The notes beneath the pieces are model-generated. The model saw only the letters and a list, made by a program, of their open reading frames with translations. It made no database searches and had not been told where the DNA came from. Positions 52,497 to 64,000 of a DNA stretch of 64,000 nt are shown here, piece after piece; within the stretch, counting starts at the first letter, position 1; the number at the start of each line of letters is the position of its first letter. The stretch is from NCBI RefSeq assembly GCF_932526225.1, contig NC_064042.1:10740540-10804539 (forward strand). The letters run 5' to 3'. A program made the position numbers and the translations under genes. The DNA comes from Nematostella vectensis (lineage: Eukaryota > Cnidaria > Anthozoa > Actiniaria > Edwardsiidae).

Positions 52497-53523
52497 CAGG
52501 GAAAAAAAAAGAAAACACCGGATAGCCTTTGTATGCTGGTGTGCGTCGGACCTTGTGGCCTGTGCTGACAGTTAAATATGACGAAAAAAGCCATTTGTAA
52601 CTCATTTGTAACCTGAAAAGGCAGGTGCTGGCCTAAGGTTGTCGAATTTTCAGCTAAGTTCGACGTAATAATATAATTAACTACATAATAAGTTACTATC
52701 AAAAGAATGCAAAACATATAATCTTGCCAAACAATATTAGTACTCTTGAGTATTCGGCTCACAAGTCGCAAATATTTTCACACGAATATTTGTGTGAGAC
52801 TGCTGTTTCGCTTGTATTGTACTGGGGTATCTAGAATTTTAAAAATAATATCATTGTCCATAGATTTTAATGCTATAGTGCACTAATCTTCGAAACCCCA
52901 TCCCCATGGTCCCGGAGAGGTGTTGGTTATAATGTAGGGGTTTAGAGCACTTTTGAACGGAAATCTGTCCCGAAGGGATGGGGGAATTGAAAGTTTTTAA
53001 CTCTAACTGAAAATGAATAAAAACTAACGTAAGATGAAGACGATAATTTTCGAAGTAACTGTTTTTAGTAAGTAACTGTTATCTTCATAGTTATTGGTAG
53101 AAATGGACTCGCTGAGGTGTACTGGCTTTGTAAGATAAAGGCTTATTTCAGATGACTTGTTGTCGGGTAGTCGGGCCTATAGTTTGCATCCCGAGGGGTA
53201 GGGGCATTTAACTGCAGTTTTGTCCCCAGGGGGTCGGCGCTTTTCTCCGTTTTGTACAGGGTCAAAGTCTAAACCCCAATCCTTCCCGGGACCTTGGGGC
53301 GGGGGTTTTAATTGACTAATGCATAAGCAATACGAGGGATAAACACATAGAAGTCATTTTCAAGAAAGCCAACAAAGATGCATGCGTTCCGTCAACTAAG
53401 AAAGATGGTGTCAATTCTGTATTGTCAATTCCGATTTTCCGTATATTGCACACTAAATCAGATCTGTTCTCGAATATGATCGGGGATCTTCTTAAACACA
53501 CCCAAGCATCTATCTATTCTGCA

Positions 53524-53687
53524 GGGCCGTAGCAGGAGGTTGGGGCACTGGGGCATGTGCCCTCCCCGAATATTACCGAAAAATTAAAGGAAATGACCAG
53601 TAGGGGCGTGGCTGTGCCCCCTAATATTTTCTTAATGTTTCTGTATTGTGCCCCCCCCAATACTTTGAGGCCCGCTACGGCCCTGTA
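53524..53687. mobile_element. MITE with GGGCCGTAGCAGG ends
   Basis: The ends gcagggccgtagcagg and cccgctacggccctg are inverted repeats. The interior actggggcatgtgccctccc and aatattttcttaatgttt is shared with 15237-15362. Confidence 0.82.
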
Positions 53688-54762
53688 TTGCAATGCGTTA
53701 AAAGTTATTACATTTTGCGGCGTAACACCCTGATCATGTTAAAGTTGTCATCCTCTGGATGAGCGAAGCATATCATTATGCCAAAAATCGACCAAGAATG
53801 AAATTAAATCCTTAAGCAGTCTGATTAAATCCAAGAAAAGAAAAATCTGCCATTCTTACGAGTTCAGGATTAAGTCTAATAATAAAAAAACATTACAAGA
53901 AGTAAACTGAGAGACTTAAAGCTTTTGTTTGTACCAGTGTAAGGCTCAGCCTTTTCAGTGTTTTCCGCCCCAACTGCTTAAAACCGCTTTCTTGCCTCGG
54001 TCATTTAAACTAACGGAATTACATTTAGTGCCTTTTGACTGGTATGTGCCTTGCGAAGAAAAGGCGTGATTGGAAACCATTTCAATATTGGCCAAAATTA
54101 ATCTGCTTCAAGGATTTTGGATAACGGAGACCAGAAGGCGATTTAACTGTTGAAAATAATTAATATTGAAAACTGTTTCTGGTACGTAAAGGAGCGCGAC
54201 ATTGCCAGGAACACTATCAATTTAGTTTGGATAGATGAAGAAATCCAGTAAATTATTACCAATGCGCAAATACCATTGTTAGCACGCTTATTTTCTATAA
54301 TCACAATCGGCGTGGACCAAATTTTCTTTGACACAATAATCAAACAAGACAACATACTAGTATTTGAATTTCTAGTTAGGAATGGTGTTGAAAAAGTTGA
54401 GCTAACTGACAATCTCTTTTCAGGAATGACAAATAGCCGCAGTACGCTGAAAAAGGATTATCCGTCTTTCTCCCAATAAGGTGAGACATTTTTTTTTACA
54501 TAGGATGATATAAGTTTTGTACCATTAATGCGCGCTGGGATTGACAAGTAAAAAAATCAGCACTTTTCTCGGTGAGTATTACGACTATAAAGAGTAAGCA
54601 ATTATGTTAGTGAATTGTCTGTATCCAATTAGTGAAAAATTAGCCAAATTATGCGAAAGCTGCTTTACCTTGGGATGCCATTGAACAATAGTATTGAATT
54701 GAATGAGCCATTACCACACTTTCTTCTGCTCTCAGTGGGCTTTGCGTGGCGTAACCGTATAA

Positions 54763-54884
54763 GACAGGGCTAGGAACCTGGTTAATTCCTCCCTATAAAT
54801 GCGCGGGTGCCTCTGGTACATATACAGACAGGGCTAGGGACCTGGTTATTGCCTCCCTATTAATGCGCGGGTGCCTCAGTACAT
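54763..54884. repeat. Two-copy tandem duplication, about 64 bp
   Basis: gacagggctaggaacctgg then ttcctccctataaatgcgcg repeats as gacagggctagggacctgg then tgcctccctattaatgcgcg. Confidence 0.9.
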
Positions 54885-55055
54885 TTGTGGTGTACAGTTC
54901 GCTAGATAGCAATGTGGGGGCCGAAATCTCAAGCCCAGCCGTAAAACCTTAGCTGCCATACGTTGACCAAGTCCATGTCTGGATGTCTGGTCTATTCTTG
55001 TTTTAAAAACAATTTTGGAATCCCCGTTATTTTTTTTTATCATATTTTTAAGGTC

Positions 55056-55178
55056 ATTCAGGTTTTTTTCATTTTTCAGGTCTCCTTTCTCAGTTTTCTT
55101 TGATAAAACATTTTTAAGTTTTTTTTTTCATTTTTTAGGTCTCCTTTCTCAGTTTAATTTAATAAAACACTTTTTAAG
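55056..55178. repeat. Two-copy tandem duplication, about 62 bp
   Basis: The block tttcaggtctcctttctcag plus aaaacattttt recurs once as ttttaggtctcctttctcag plus aaaacacttttt. Confidence 0.85.
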
Positions 55179-56924
55179 AAATTAAAATTTCTAGCTTCTC
55201 TTCTTTTTTAACACCTAACTAATTACTTTAATTGTACCGACCTACGCATTTGAGCTCTATGACATGTTGTTTACAGCTCTTGCCTTATCTTCCAATCAAT
55301 CGTAAATCACAATTATTGTATAAAGCAAAAGATCGACATAACTTACCACCGTCACGTACCGGGAGACGATTGATAAGAAAATATGTAAAGGAAAAGAAAT
55401 AAAAACGCAGATGGTAACGAATGTCAGTGATGGGAACGACGTAATTAAATGGGTCTCGAACAGTTTCATCGAAATTCTCAGTGCTCGCAATTGAAGGCAG
55501 ACTCGTGCACGCATGCGCAGAAGTTCGTATAGTTTACGCGTTTATTTTTATTCGGCGCCTATTTTCGCATACTTGCAAGAATTGCAAAGGATCTTATGTT
55601 TGAATTTTTTTATATTTCTATTCTATTTTCTAAAAAATTAATCCAGGTTACTCGAGGCTCTATAGGGAATCGTATATCAGTTCACTTTTTTCGAGCGCTA
55701 AAGACAATAAAGACAGGCTAATAAAGAGAGGACACCACGCAACTGCATCAAAAAACGAGGGATTGAGAGAACAAAGTGAAGGAGCCATTGTAACTGTTCT
55801 GAAATATTCTAACGAAAAGTAGAAAAAATGCTTCAAAGGGATTTCGTCTAAATTAATCAAAGTCACTTATCTTTACCGCTATGGCTGTAAGCGCCGCAAA
55901 ATGTCTTTCTGCATCGTTCGTACATCTATAGAGACACTTAATTGCTCTCTTTACAACTGAGAATAGACACAAAGAGGCTCGTTTCTGGTTATATTTATTT
56001 TAAGCCTTGATTTAATTGTATTGATAAAATCAACGTCGTATAATTTGGAATGTTGTGTGAAAGACCGGGGAATCGTCGTCTCACAGTTGTTAATGATAAG
56101 CTGATAGACTCCGTGTTGACAGTGGCGATGTAACACCTTTTTTTAAAAATATTTTTTCTCTTCTTTATTTCCAAACCAAGTATATGAAGAATATGTGCAT
56201 AAGTGAGTCCGCTTTACTCTACTGGAGAAGCTAAAGATCAGAGCTTTGACATTTTCTTTTTCTTCTTTTTATTCTAATAATAAAAACTTACACACAAAGT
56301 ATCGGATTAACAAGTGATGCATGTTTCAGATTTAAAATCCAGTAATCATCAAGTTTATCTTTGATACAAACTTTTTTATGCTTTTTTTAACGAATTGAAC
56401 GAAAATATGATCTACGAATTCTTGTTAAAAAATACTTCCGTTAGAAACACTTCCCTTTGAAAAAAATCATCTGAATAAAAAGGTTCGTTCTTCAATATTT
56501 CACGACCGGTAATATCTCCCTAACATATAGACAAATCAGAACTTATGGGTTTTCTAGAATTGCTTTCCAGCGCTTAGATGTACAACGGATGTCTTTAAGT
56601 AAACAAAGGAAGACTGGTATTGTCGGTGCTTTGATGATGAACTTTTAGTTAAGGAAAAACAAAACAACGACAACTCTTACAGGAAGTACACATTTCTCTC
56701 GCTCTGCTAGTGAACACGTAATCAGTAGAATAATGCAATCTTAAATTTAATAACTAACAAAGTTATTTATACCCGCGTACATGATATTATATAGTCTTGT
56801 ACCAGAGTGTCAATTGTAAGATAATAATATCCTTGGTCTAATCTCGAGCGATCGAAAAGTGAAAGGGCTTTACTCTGAACGATCAGGAAATGGAACTTTC
56901 TGGCTGTCTGATGTATCTTAAATC

Positions 56925-56935
56925 ATATATATAAG
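56925..56935 (+). promoter_or_regulatory. TATA box
   Basis: tatatataagg lies about 60 bases before the ATG at 56995. With an initiator-like caaacagtgac near 56950 it gives a normal TATA-to-start spacing. Confidence 0.5.
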
Positions 56936-56994
56936 GACTGCGATCCAAACAGTGACGTAGTTTGACGGTCACGGACGCGCGGAATCGAGAAACG

Positions 56995-57017
56995 ATGAGG
57001 TGCATCGTACTTTTTTG
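56995..57017 (+). CDS. Candidate first coding exon (MRCIVLF)
   Basis: ATG followed by MRCIVLF and an excellent donor gtaagtg in phase 2. It looks like the start of a signal peptide behind a TATA promoter. The next exon was not found, so the product is unknown. Confidence 0.35.
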
Positions 57018-60000
57018 GTAAGTGAAAATATTTTTTTCTTTAATGCTTAAATTTGCCATCTTTTGTCTTTGTGTGTTAAATCTAAGTGACTTATGCTTTT
57101 GTCAAAGATGTCAAAAATTTAATGGAAATGCTAAAAAATAATCGCCTTATTAAAAACATGTTCATGATTAAAAAAATTGAAATGCTCTCAGAGTGACGAA
57201 GTGACGAAACCGTCGTAGAGCGCGCAAGGTCTAGAGACTAGCTTTCCAGATTATTTCTCAAGGTATATGAAAGTATTTGTATTTCATCAGCTACGATTTA
57301 CTATTACGATTTACTGTTATCTATCTATGACTAGAAGGAATTTCCTTTCTATATAATAGAACTAAACACTTCTCGGTATGTAGTTGCCCATAGCCCCTTT
57401 TAAGGTCACAGAACATCGCCATATTTACCATGTAATAACCAGCTCATGGTATAATTTTCAGATCCTAGTGTAAAAAGCCTCCCTAGAAACTAACACAGCC
57501 TTTGTGCTAAATTCTATGGTACAATCAACCGCACAACCTTGGTAGTTGTTAACGGATGTTAATTTGTCTTTACGCTTGCGATTTTCTGTGTACAGCTTAG
57601 CTTTTTCTTTTTGTAGTTTTTTCAATTTCATCGAGCCATTCTTAATTCATAAATAACGTGAAACATAATCGAAGATTGCAGGTAATATCGAAATGATCAG
57701 AGTATCTCTTCGCTTATAGTGCAGGTAATACAAGGCCCGCGCTTCTCATGGTAGACTCGGAGAGATAAGATTGATTGGATGGCAGTGCGGTGGAAAAGCC
57801 ATTAAAAGCATACCTTGATTGCATCTCTCCAAAATAGTCTCAATACATCCCATAATGTCTCGAGATGCGGCCATGATTAAAGCTAAATGATGCCATCGAT
57901 AGAAACTCATATAGACGGATTTCATTGTTGATTAAACCTAGAATTCTGAAAGAGATCTAGGTGCTTCCAGGCGAAGCTATTTTCATTTAGCTCTGATGCT
58001 ATTGAAGAAGGGGGTGTTGTTTCACGTCAGATTTCACATCTTTCTTTTTCATGACTTATGCCTCCTCTATTATAATTCATCCCTCTTTCAAAAAATAAAA
58101 CAACGGTAGTTATAACGAGGTCTGCAATGGTTTACTGGTAATGTTTGTTTAGCATATCCCCTAGCGTTTGGTGACTGAATCCTTACCTCTAGTACCGCCA
58201 CTCCCACGTATGCTGATCGCGATTATCAAGAAAGCGTTTAGCGAGCAAAATTGCTTATCTTTGTTCATTATTTATGATTATGACTGTTTTGCATTTACAG
58301 AGGGAGACTTCCACCCCTATTCCCACTTTTTTTCTCACCCCCACTCAACTCCTTTCCAGGGCTGTCGCTAGCACGGAGGCAAGGGGGGGGGGGGGAGCCT
58401 CAGAAGAGCAGGACTTTTACAAAGTACACATAAAAAATAGCGTCTATCCCCAAAAAGGAATTAAAGAATTATATGAGGCTTGCTTTCCCTGAACAAAATT
58501 TTCTGGCCACGGCCTTGTTTGTGCTATTGTTTGGAAAATCTCGTTTACTCCTGCTATATGCCTATCTTTACTCGAAACGCGAATTATAGTACATATAGTT
58601 TCATTAACATTATTATTCAATTGTTGTTTAAAACCAGTGTCTAAAAATTTGGATGTATATTTTGAAACTGGGAAAAGTTTTCGACGAGACCATTAGTCGT
58701 CTCCCTTGAAAACACAAAACGTGATAAACAAAAAAAGGGTAATCAAATGTTAAAGCATTGAGAACACGTCCTGTAATCTTAAAAAGTCCAGATAGCCAAA
58801 TGTAAGCAAATTTTCACATTAAAAGGGAAGGTCTTTATTAGTCTTGTCACCAGCACTTTCTTAGGTGCACGCGACACATAGAACGTGATCTGCACACATT
58901 TGTGCTCTAGACTAGAGAAAGGCTGACGCACACAAACCAGTCCGAAGGCACGACCACCAATCGACTCTCAAATTGACATTACCGTGCAAATGATTAAATT
59001 TCCTACCAGCAAATGAAGAAAATAAATAACCTTCAAAGATACCGCTAGTGCGTTAATAACGGTTCGGAGCCAGTCATAACAGTACTTAACCCATATACGC
59101 TCTGTTTTGCTTTAAGAGGGGGATAGGATACATATTTTATTGGGTCGGTAATATACACGACTTCCCTCTCCCCGGAGGCTCCGTTCTACCGGCGGACGTC
59201 AAATAACCACTTAAACTTGGGCATTGTTTCTTTTGCAAAATATGACACAAATTGCACGTAAACAGCGGTGTGGGAAAACGAGGATACTCGATGTTTCAAT
59301 TCTCTTGTTACTATTGCCCACTTTCACTTAACTGGTTAACAGAAAACAGTAAAGCGCCGTCTTCTCTAGCCGAGGCTGCAGAAAGGTAACAATCTTTAGA
59401 AACAAATCCAAATTTTGTAAATGCGAACTGTCAAAATTACAGGACAACGCAACCGAAAAGTATGCTTTAAAAAATAGCTTTAGATTTCTGTTGTTTTCAT
59501 TTTCAATTTACCCAAACTCATGTTTCTTTATTTGACATGTTTATCTTGGGAGTTTACTGTCATTGATACGGTGAAGTATGAAGTTAATTGAACATTAAAA
59601 CAGATAGGATCTCTGTTTCCAGTTTGTGCACTTGTAGCTTCAGGGTTTAAAACATTTTGGGAGTTTAGGAATCTAAAATGTTTTTCTAAATCATCATCTT
59701 TTTTTTCTTAAGCATCAATTTTTTTCGCCAATTTTCTTAGTATATTTTTAAAACCGTTGAAAGGCTTTGCTGATTTATGTGGCTGCATTAGCAAACAATA
59801 TGGTCCTCTTAAAATGTCATAGAAGCACTCCGTTTTAATGGATATTTAATACCCAAGGATGTAAAAACAAAATAACTTATCATTGCCATAATATGAAATT
59901 GATGAAAAACCGAAGATCAAACTCTGAGAAAAGAAAATCATTTCACTGGTACATCTATTTTGAAAGTAATGGAGGCGGCAAACTATTTGAGACACTTGTA

Positions 60001-60470
60001 TTTGTCAAGTATTTGAGCGTATGTCGTCTATGCGGCCTTAAGGACAAGACAAAGCTCTTAGTAATGTCTTTCCTGCTATTACGACTGGCGTCGGTACGGA
60101 AAAAAAGTTAAACACAACAAAAGGAGCCTCTTGAATGTCTCTTTAAAAAGAAAGTGATTCAATAATACCCGGCACTCAAGTATCCAATAACACTTTTAAA
60201 AATGTTAGAATACTCGAAAATAATAGGCCTATTACAATTAACAACTTTGTTTTCAGCTTGCTTGATTAAGGAAAGAGGATCCTAGAAATAGTATTTGAAT
60301 TTTCAAGCAGATAAAGCTTAAAAAATTGCTATGACAATTTCAAGAGATGAGAGGTCGAATGTTTTGTTTATCAAGTCGCCTATGGGGGGTACCCTAGGGC
60401 ATGCTCAGAGCCCCAGGGGTCTTTGCGGGCAACCTAGTCTAATGTTCTCAGCCTAAAATGACAAGGGAGG
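57018..60470. other. Possible intron or intergenic region
   Basis: No downstream exon for the 56995 candidate was recognised. A 14-base G run lies near 58383. Confidence 0.4.
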
Positions 60471-60479
60471 GGTGGGTGG

Positions 60480-61265
60480 GGGGGTTCTAGGAATTCAATT
60501 CAATTCAATTATTTCATTTGGCACCTTTTCATCTTTGATTCACGGGCGTTGCTCCAAATACATTTATATTGAAAACCAAAATTTACAATTGGTTTTCAAT
60601 TATATTTCTATTTACAATAAATTCTCTATTATCGTACTTTGTAGCGATGTTATTATATAGTTCTCATTACAAAGCACTTTCCCTTATTGTTGTTGCTTCC
60701 CAAACAAACAAGCTATTTCTTTTTTGGTTGCACTTCCTGTTTCAAACTAATCACCTTCAAAAATGCTATGGCAGGGGGCATCGCTTTTAGATTCTGTTTT
60801 GTTGCGGATTGAAAAACTCTATACATTTGTTCCCTCAATTCACTATATGACGGGCATTTTATCATGAAGTGTTCCTCGTCCTTGACTTCGACCAAGCATA
60901 TTCTTTGTTCAGGGGGAGTGTACGGTTTTGTATGACGTCCTGTTTCGATAGTTTGTGGTTGCTTAGTCTAAGTTTTGTTAGCGCAATTCTGTAATTAACA
61001 TTTTTTAACTTGTGAGAGATAATCTTCGTAATTGTGAACGCTCTTACAATACCTAAATGTTCTTAATTTGTTTTTATGTCGAGGGTCTTTTCTTTCATCG
61101 TTATAAATTTCATTGAGCCAGATTTGTTGTTCTGTCAGTCTCTGTCTTATGAGATTTATTGGTATTTCTGCGTCGAGTGGGTTGGACTATATTTCAACAT
61201 GAAACCATCTGCCCCCTCCCATTTGAGATTACGATCGCATACCTTCAAAAGACGGTGTCTCGACT
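60480..61265 (-). mobile_element. LINE (L2/CR1-like) 3' fragment, second copy
   Basis: On the - strand: NYRIALTKLRLSNHKL, then VEVKDEEHFMIKCPSYSELR, the same C-terminal motif as at 44.4 kb. The 3' end carries a (TTGAA)n-type tail, seen as attcaattcaattcaatt at 60495. Frames are broken. Confidence 0.75.
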
Positions 61266-61269
61266 AGGC

Positions 61270-62400
61270 CTTTCCCAACAATATTTTAAATACGCGTACT
61301 ATTGTTATGATTAGCAATTGGTTAACTAAAAAACATTGATAATTTTCTGTTAGAATGATTTAAAATATGCTTTGTCTTTGGCAATACATAATTATAAATT
61401 ATACATAACGAAAAATTTGGTAAAAAAGTTAATCCAAATTAATACTAATAAATAAATACTAATAAATTAATACGATATTAAGGTTGATATGGTATGTTTT
61501 AGAACAAAGTGATTTCCCTTATTCAACCCCGCCTACGCAGACCACCAAGTTATTCTACAGCTTGTCTGTAGTATTTATAGTGATAACAGGGATATATTTT
61601 GCTTTACAACTTTATTATATCCATATACGTCAGCCGCTGTTAAATCGAGGAACTTTCAATTAAGGGTTAGGGGAGGAACATCCGTTCGAAAGCGCTTCCA
61701 AGAGCTAGTTTTGTGATATAATCTATACGTCTGATTGATTAAAAGACTATTGTGTCAAAGTAACTTGTATCGAAGGGAGCGCTTCTATCTTATGATTTTA
61801 CTTTATGCGTCCACGTTTAACTAACACTCGCTAGCGAAGCCCTGTGGAATACGTCGATAACTCAATGTTACGGAGGTGAGCTCTGGTATCTCTAAAGTAA
61901 TTTGCTATCGTTAAACAAGTAGTGAAATATCTGTAAACCTTCTATTTGAATTGGAAAATAAAAAACATGCGCAGGTAACAAAAACCGTTACAATCTTAGC
62001 TGGAAACTTGGTAAATTCTAATATGAATTAGATTATATTATTTGTTCTTATTTTTTTTATTTTAAAAATTTGCTATGCGCAAATTAATAACATTAGCTTT
62101 GAAATTGTTAGAGATTAGCCCATGACATTCTGTACCTCAGCCTGCGCACTTTGTTTACACTTCGCTTTGTTTACACTTCGCATTAAAAATATTTCAATAT
62201 TTCCAAAAATAAAAAATAAAAATAAACAAATACCCTTAAGGTTCACGATGATAATGCTGACTTAAATTCTACAAATACCGGCGATATGCGACAGTAAGTG
62301 CGCCCGAAACATCTATGTTTACAGATGCAGCGAGCATGTAGATGATAACGTCATAAACGATCTTCAATTAGCGGAAGGTTTTATTAAAATAAGTCTTCTG
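61270..62400. other. AT-rich region, nothing recognised
   Basis: Low-complexity AT-rich DNA without ORFs or repeats of note. Confidence 0.5.
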
Positions 62401-62499
62401 AGTCGTGAGTCTGCTATTGTACTCGACATTTTTACGCGTTGCGGGGATATTTTCTCAAGTCCATAGACCATGTATATTGCTATTTTTAAGCCATGCACG

Positions 62500-62934
62500 T
62501 ACGCATAGTGTCTGCCTATCAAGGAAGGACCTAGAAAAAGGAGTGGGGCTAATGTGTGTTTGTGTGTGTGGTGTCGGAGTGAGAGGGGGAGGGATAGGAA
62601 AGGCGCGCCTTACGTTGTTGCTATTCTGCTCTGATAGTTATAGGAAATGCTTTTTTCAAGCCATGCACGTACGCCGGCCCATACCCAGGATTTTTCTTAG
62701 GGGATGCGAAAACCGTAAAAGTGGACCTAATTTTTTTCGGGGGGGGGGGGGGGGTCTATGCCAAAAATCTAACCGCCTCCGAAAAAAAAAATGATTTTTT
62801 TAATGCCTTTTTAGTATCTCCATGTGACGTTTATTGTCGGATTTGGCTACATACCAAAGTGATCTAGCTTATGATTTATAGTTTTGTCTACAAATAGCAC
62901 GTCTATTGAGAACCAAAAGTGGACTTTCCGCCGT

Positions 62935-62968
<34 letters not shown>

Positions 62969-63145
62969 GGGGGGGGTTCGCACCCCCTGCACCCCCCTGG
63001 TGTCTGCCTATAAAGCGTGAGAAACTAGGAATAGGAGTGGGATGGTTGTGTGTGTGCTGTTGGGGTGAGGGGGAGGGAGGGGGGAGAAATGGAGAGGCAA
63101 CGTGCGCCCTTATGCTATTGTGTGTGTGATAGGAAAGGTGTCGAA
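62500..63145. repeat. Diverged direct duplication with GT repeats and G runs
   Basis: tgtctgcctatcaagg, then aaaaaggagtggggct and tgtgtgtg near 62507-62655, recurs as tgtctgcctataaagc and aataggagtgggatgg near 63000-63140. Between them lie a 16-base G run (62739-62754) and a GT microsatellite (62938-62965). Two copies of aagccatgcacgtacgc (near 62489 and 62659) also occur. Confidence 0.7.
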
Positions 63146-64000
63146 AGTACTAGAATATGGAACCACAATTGTAAAAACTTGCGCTAGAAATCCCACCGTT
63201 TATATCAACAATGTGAGAACTACGCAAAAAGTAGGCGCTCAGAGTCCAGTCTTTAACGCTGTCGCTCGGTCATTATTTATAATAGCACTTTTATGTTTTG
63301 TATTTATTGCATATTGTTTTTTCTTCTTAAAAGGGTAATTTTAGAACATTTTTATTAGTTATTATCAAATTCTTTGTATTTTCTCTTTCTTTTAATACAG
63401 CATTTAAAACAATGCACATTTGATGATAATGTTTCAATTGTACAAATTAGATTTTAAATATTTTATATTGTTATTATTATTTTTTTTATACGCAAAGGCC
63501 GTTCATAACGATTTTCGTTATAAACACTCATCCGCGTCACGTAATTTAAGCCCACACGTAAAAGAACATTAGGGAATATTTTTATGGAGGTTATTAGTAT
63601 AACTACCGAGGCTCTGCGGTTCCATTGGTCATAATACTGTTAACCGGTGTATTATTTACATCTCCGTCGGCTTAGAGACGTGCCTGTTGGCATTTTGATA
63701 TCGTAATTCTAAAATGAGCGAGAGGAGACACCTCTAGGCAAGACGTTTATGTCGACACATAATCGCTTTGGCAAGATGAACGAAACTCTTCCTGTCAAAT
63801 CCATTTTAACTCTTCGATATTTTTTTACAATTTCTTGATCTATCGTCTTTTGTAAGAAGATGAGAATTTATAGCGGAAACAGGTATTATATTTATATAAG
63901 GTCTCCTAAGTATTTAAGGAGGGTGGATCTGAGAAATACTAAATTATAAAGGTACGTGCGATGCGAGAGGTAGATATAATTTTTTTCTGCTTTGGTTTGT
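63146..64000. other. Window end, nothing recognised
   Basis: AT-rich; a short ORF ends in a hydrophobic stretch but shows no family. Confidence 0.4.

Larger units (their letters stand above)
45150..56900. other. Long gene-poor AT-rich region
   Basis: No gene recognised with confidence. It holds hairpins at 46828-46902, 50503-50591 and 52391-52496, a MITE at 53524-53687, short tandem duplications near 54.8 and 55.1 kb, and one weak exon candidate near 49.1 kb. Single short ORFs here have no domain I recognise. Confidence 0.45.

Noticed and set aside
62405-63338. Overlapping short ORFs with Cys/Val/Gly runs
   Set aside because: Translations of GT microsatellite and G-run DNA within a diverged duplication.
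1-64000. tRNA, rRNA or snRNA genes
   Set aside because: No stretch showed a convincing cloverleaf with A and B boxes or conserved rRNA core; a covariance scan was not possible here.

Overview
Animal nuclear DNA. The evidence is AT-rich sequence, small exons bounded by GT-AG introns, non-LTR retrotransposon remnants, many small inverted-repeat elements and metazoan gene families. The gene content, the compact introns and the element mix fit an anthozoan cnidarian such as a sea anemone (Nematostella-like). The species is my inference, not something the sequence proves.

Layout. (1) About 1.5-17.1 kb, + strand: most of a high-affinity cGMP phosphodiesterase gene of the PDE9A type, in at least 14 recognisable exons. 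Its 5' exons lie before the window or were not recognised. An intron carries, on the opposite strand, an intronless small heat-shock protein gene with two alpha-crystallin domains. Upstream of that gene is a palindrome of about 0.47 kb with a perfect heat-shock element in each arm. The exon for the ILATDM helix directly abuts a Mutator-like transposase ORF (11.9-13.7 kb). (2) 18.5-24.9 kb, + strand: a small SAM-domain gene with two candidate first exons. (3) 24.9-31.4 kb, - strand: a complete three-exon paired-like homeobox gene (eh1 motif, Q50 homeodomain, OAR tail). Its stop overlaps the predicted last exon of the SAM gene tail to tail. Its first intron holds a 1.6 kb C-rich minisatellite. 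(4) 34.2-38.0 kb: a lineage-specific family of secreted proteins with an acidic spacer, a helical domain and an arginine-rich RPTG/RPSG repeat tail. One copy is complete; the others are scrambled head to head. (5) 38-64 kb: gene-poor, AT-rich DNA with two LINE 3' fragments, several MITEs and hairpins, short tandem repeats, and one plausible TATA promoter with a signal-peptide-like first exon near 57.0 kb.

The most unusual signal is in the PDE9A-like gene. At four exon/intron borders the last 15-30 bases of the exon, together with the 5' splice site, are tandemly repeated 2-10 times into the following intron. In a fifth intron a 44-bp minisatellite begins exactly at the 5' splice site. At three of the four borders, reading on through the true splice site meets a stop codon at once.

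Second in interest: the transposase sits flush against a PDE9A exon, with about 24 expected codons missing. Third: a MITE family with CATAT ends and no visible target duplication, for which one nested copy reveals the empty site. Fourth: the RPTG-repeat protein family.
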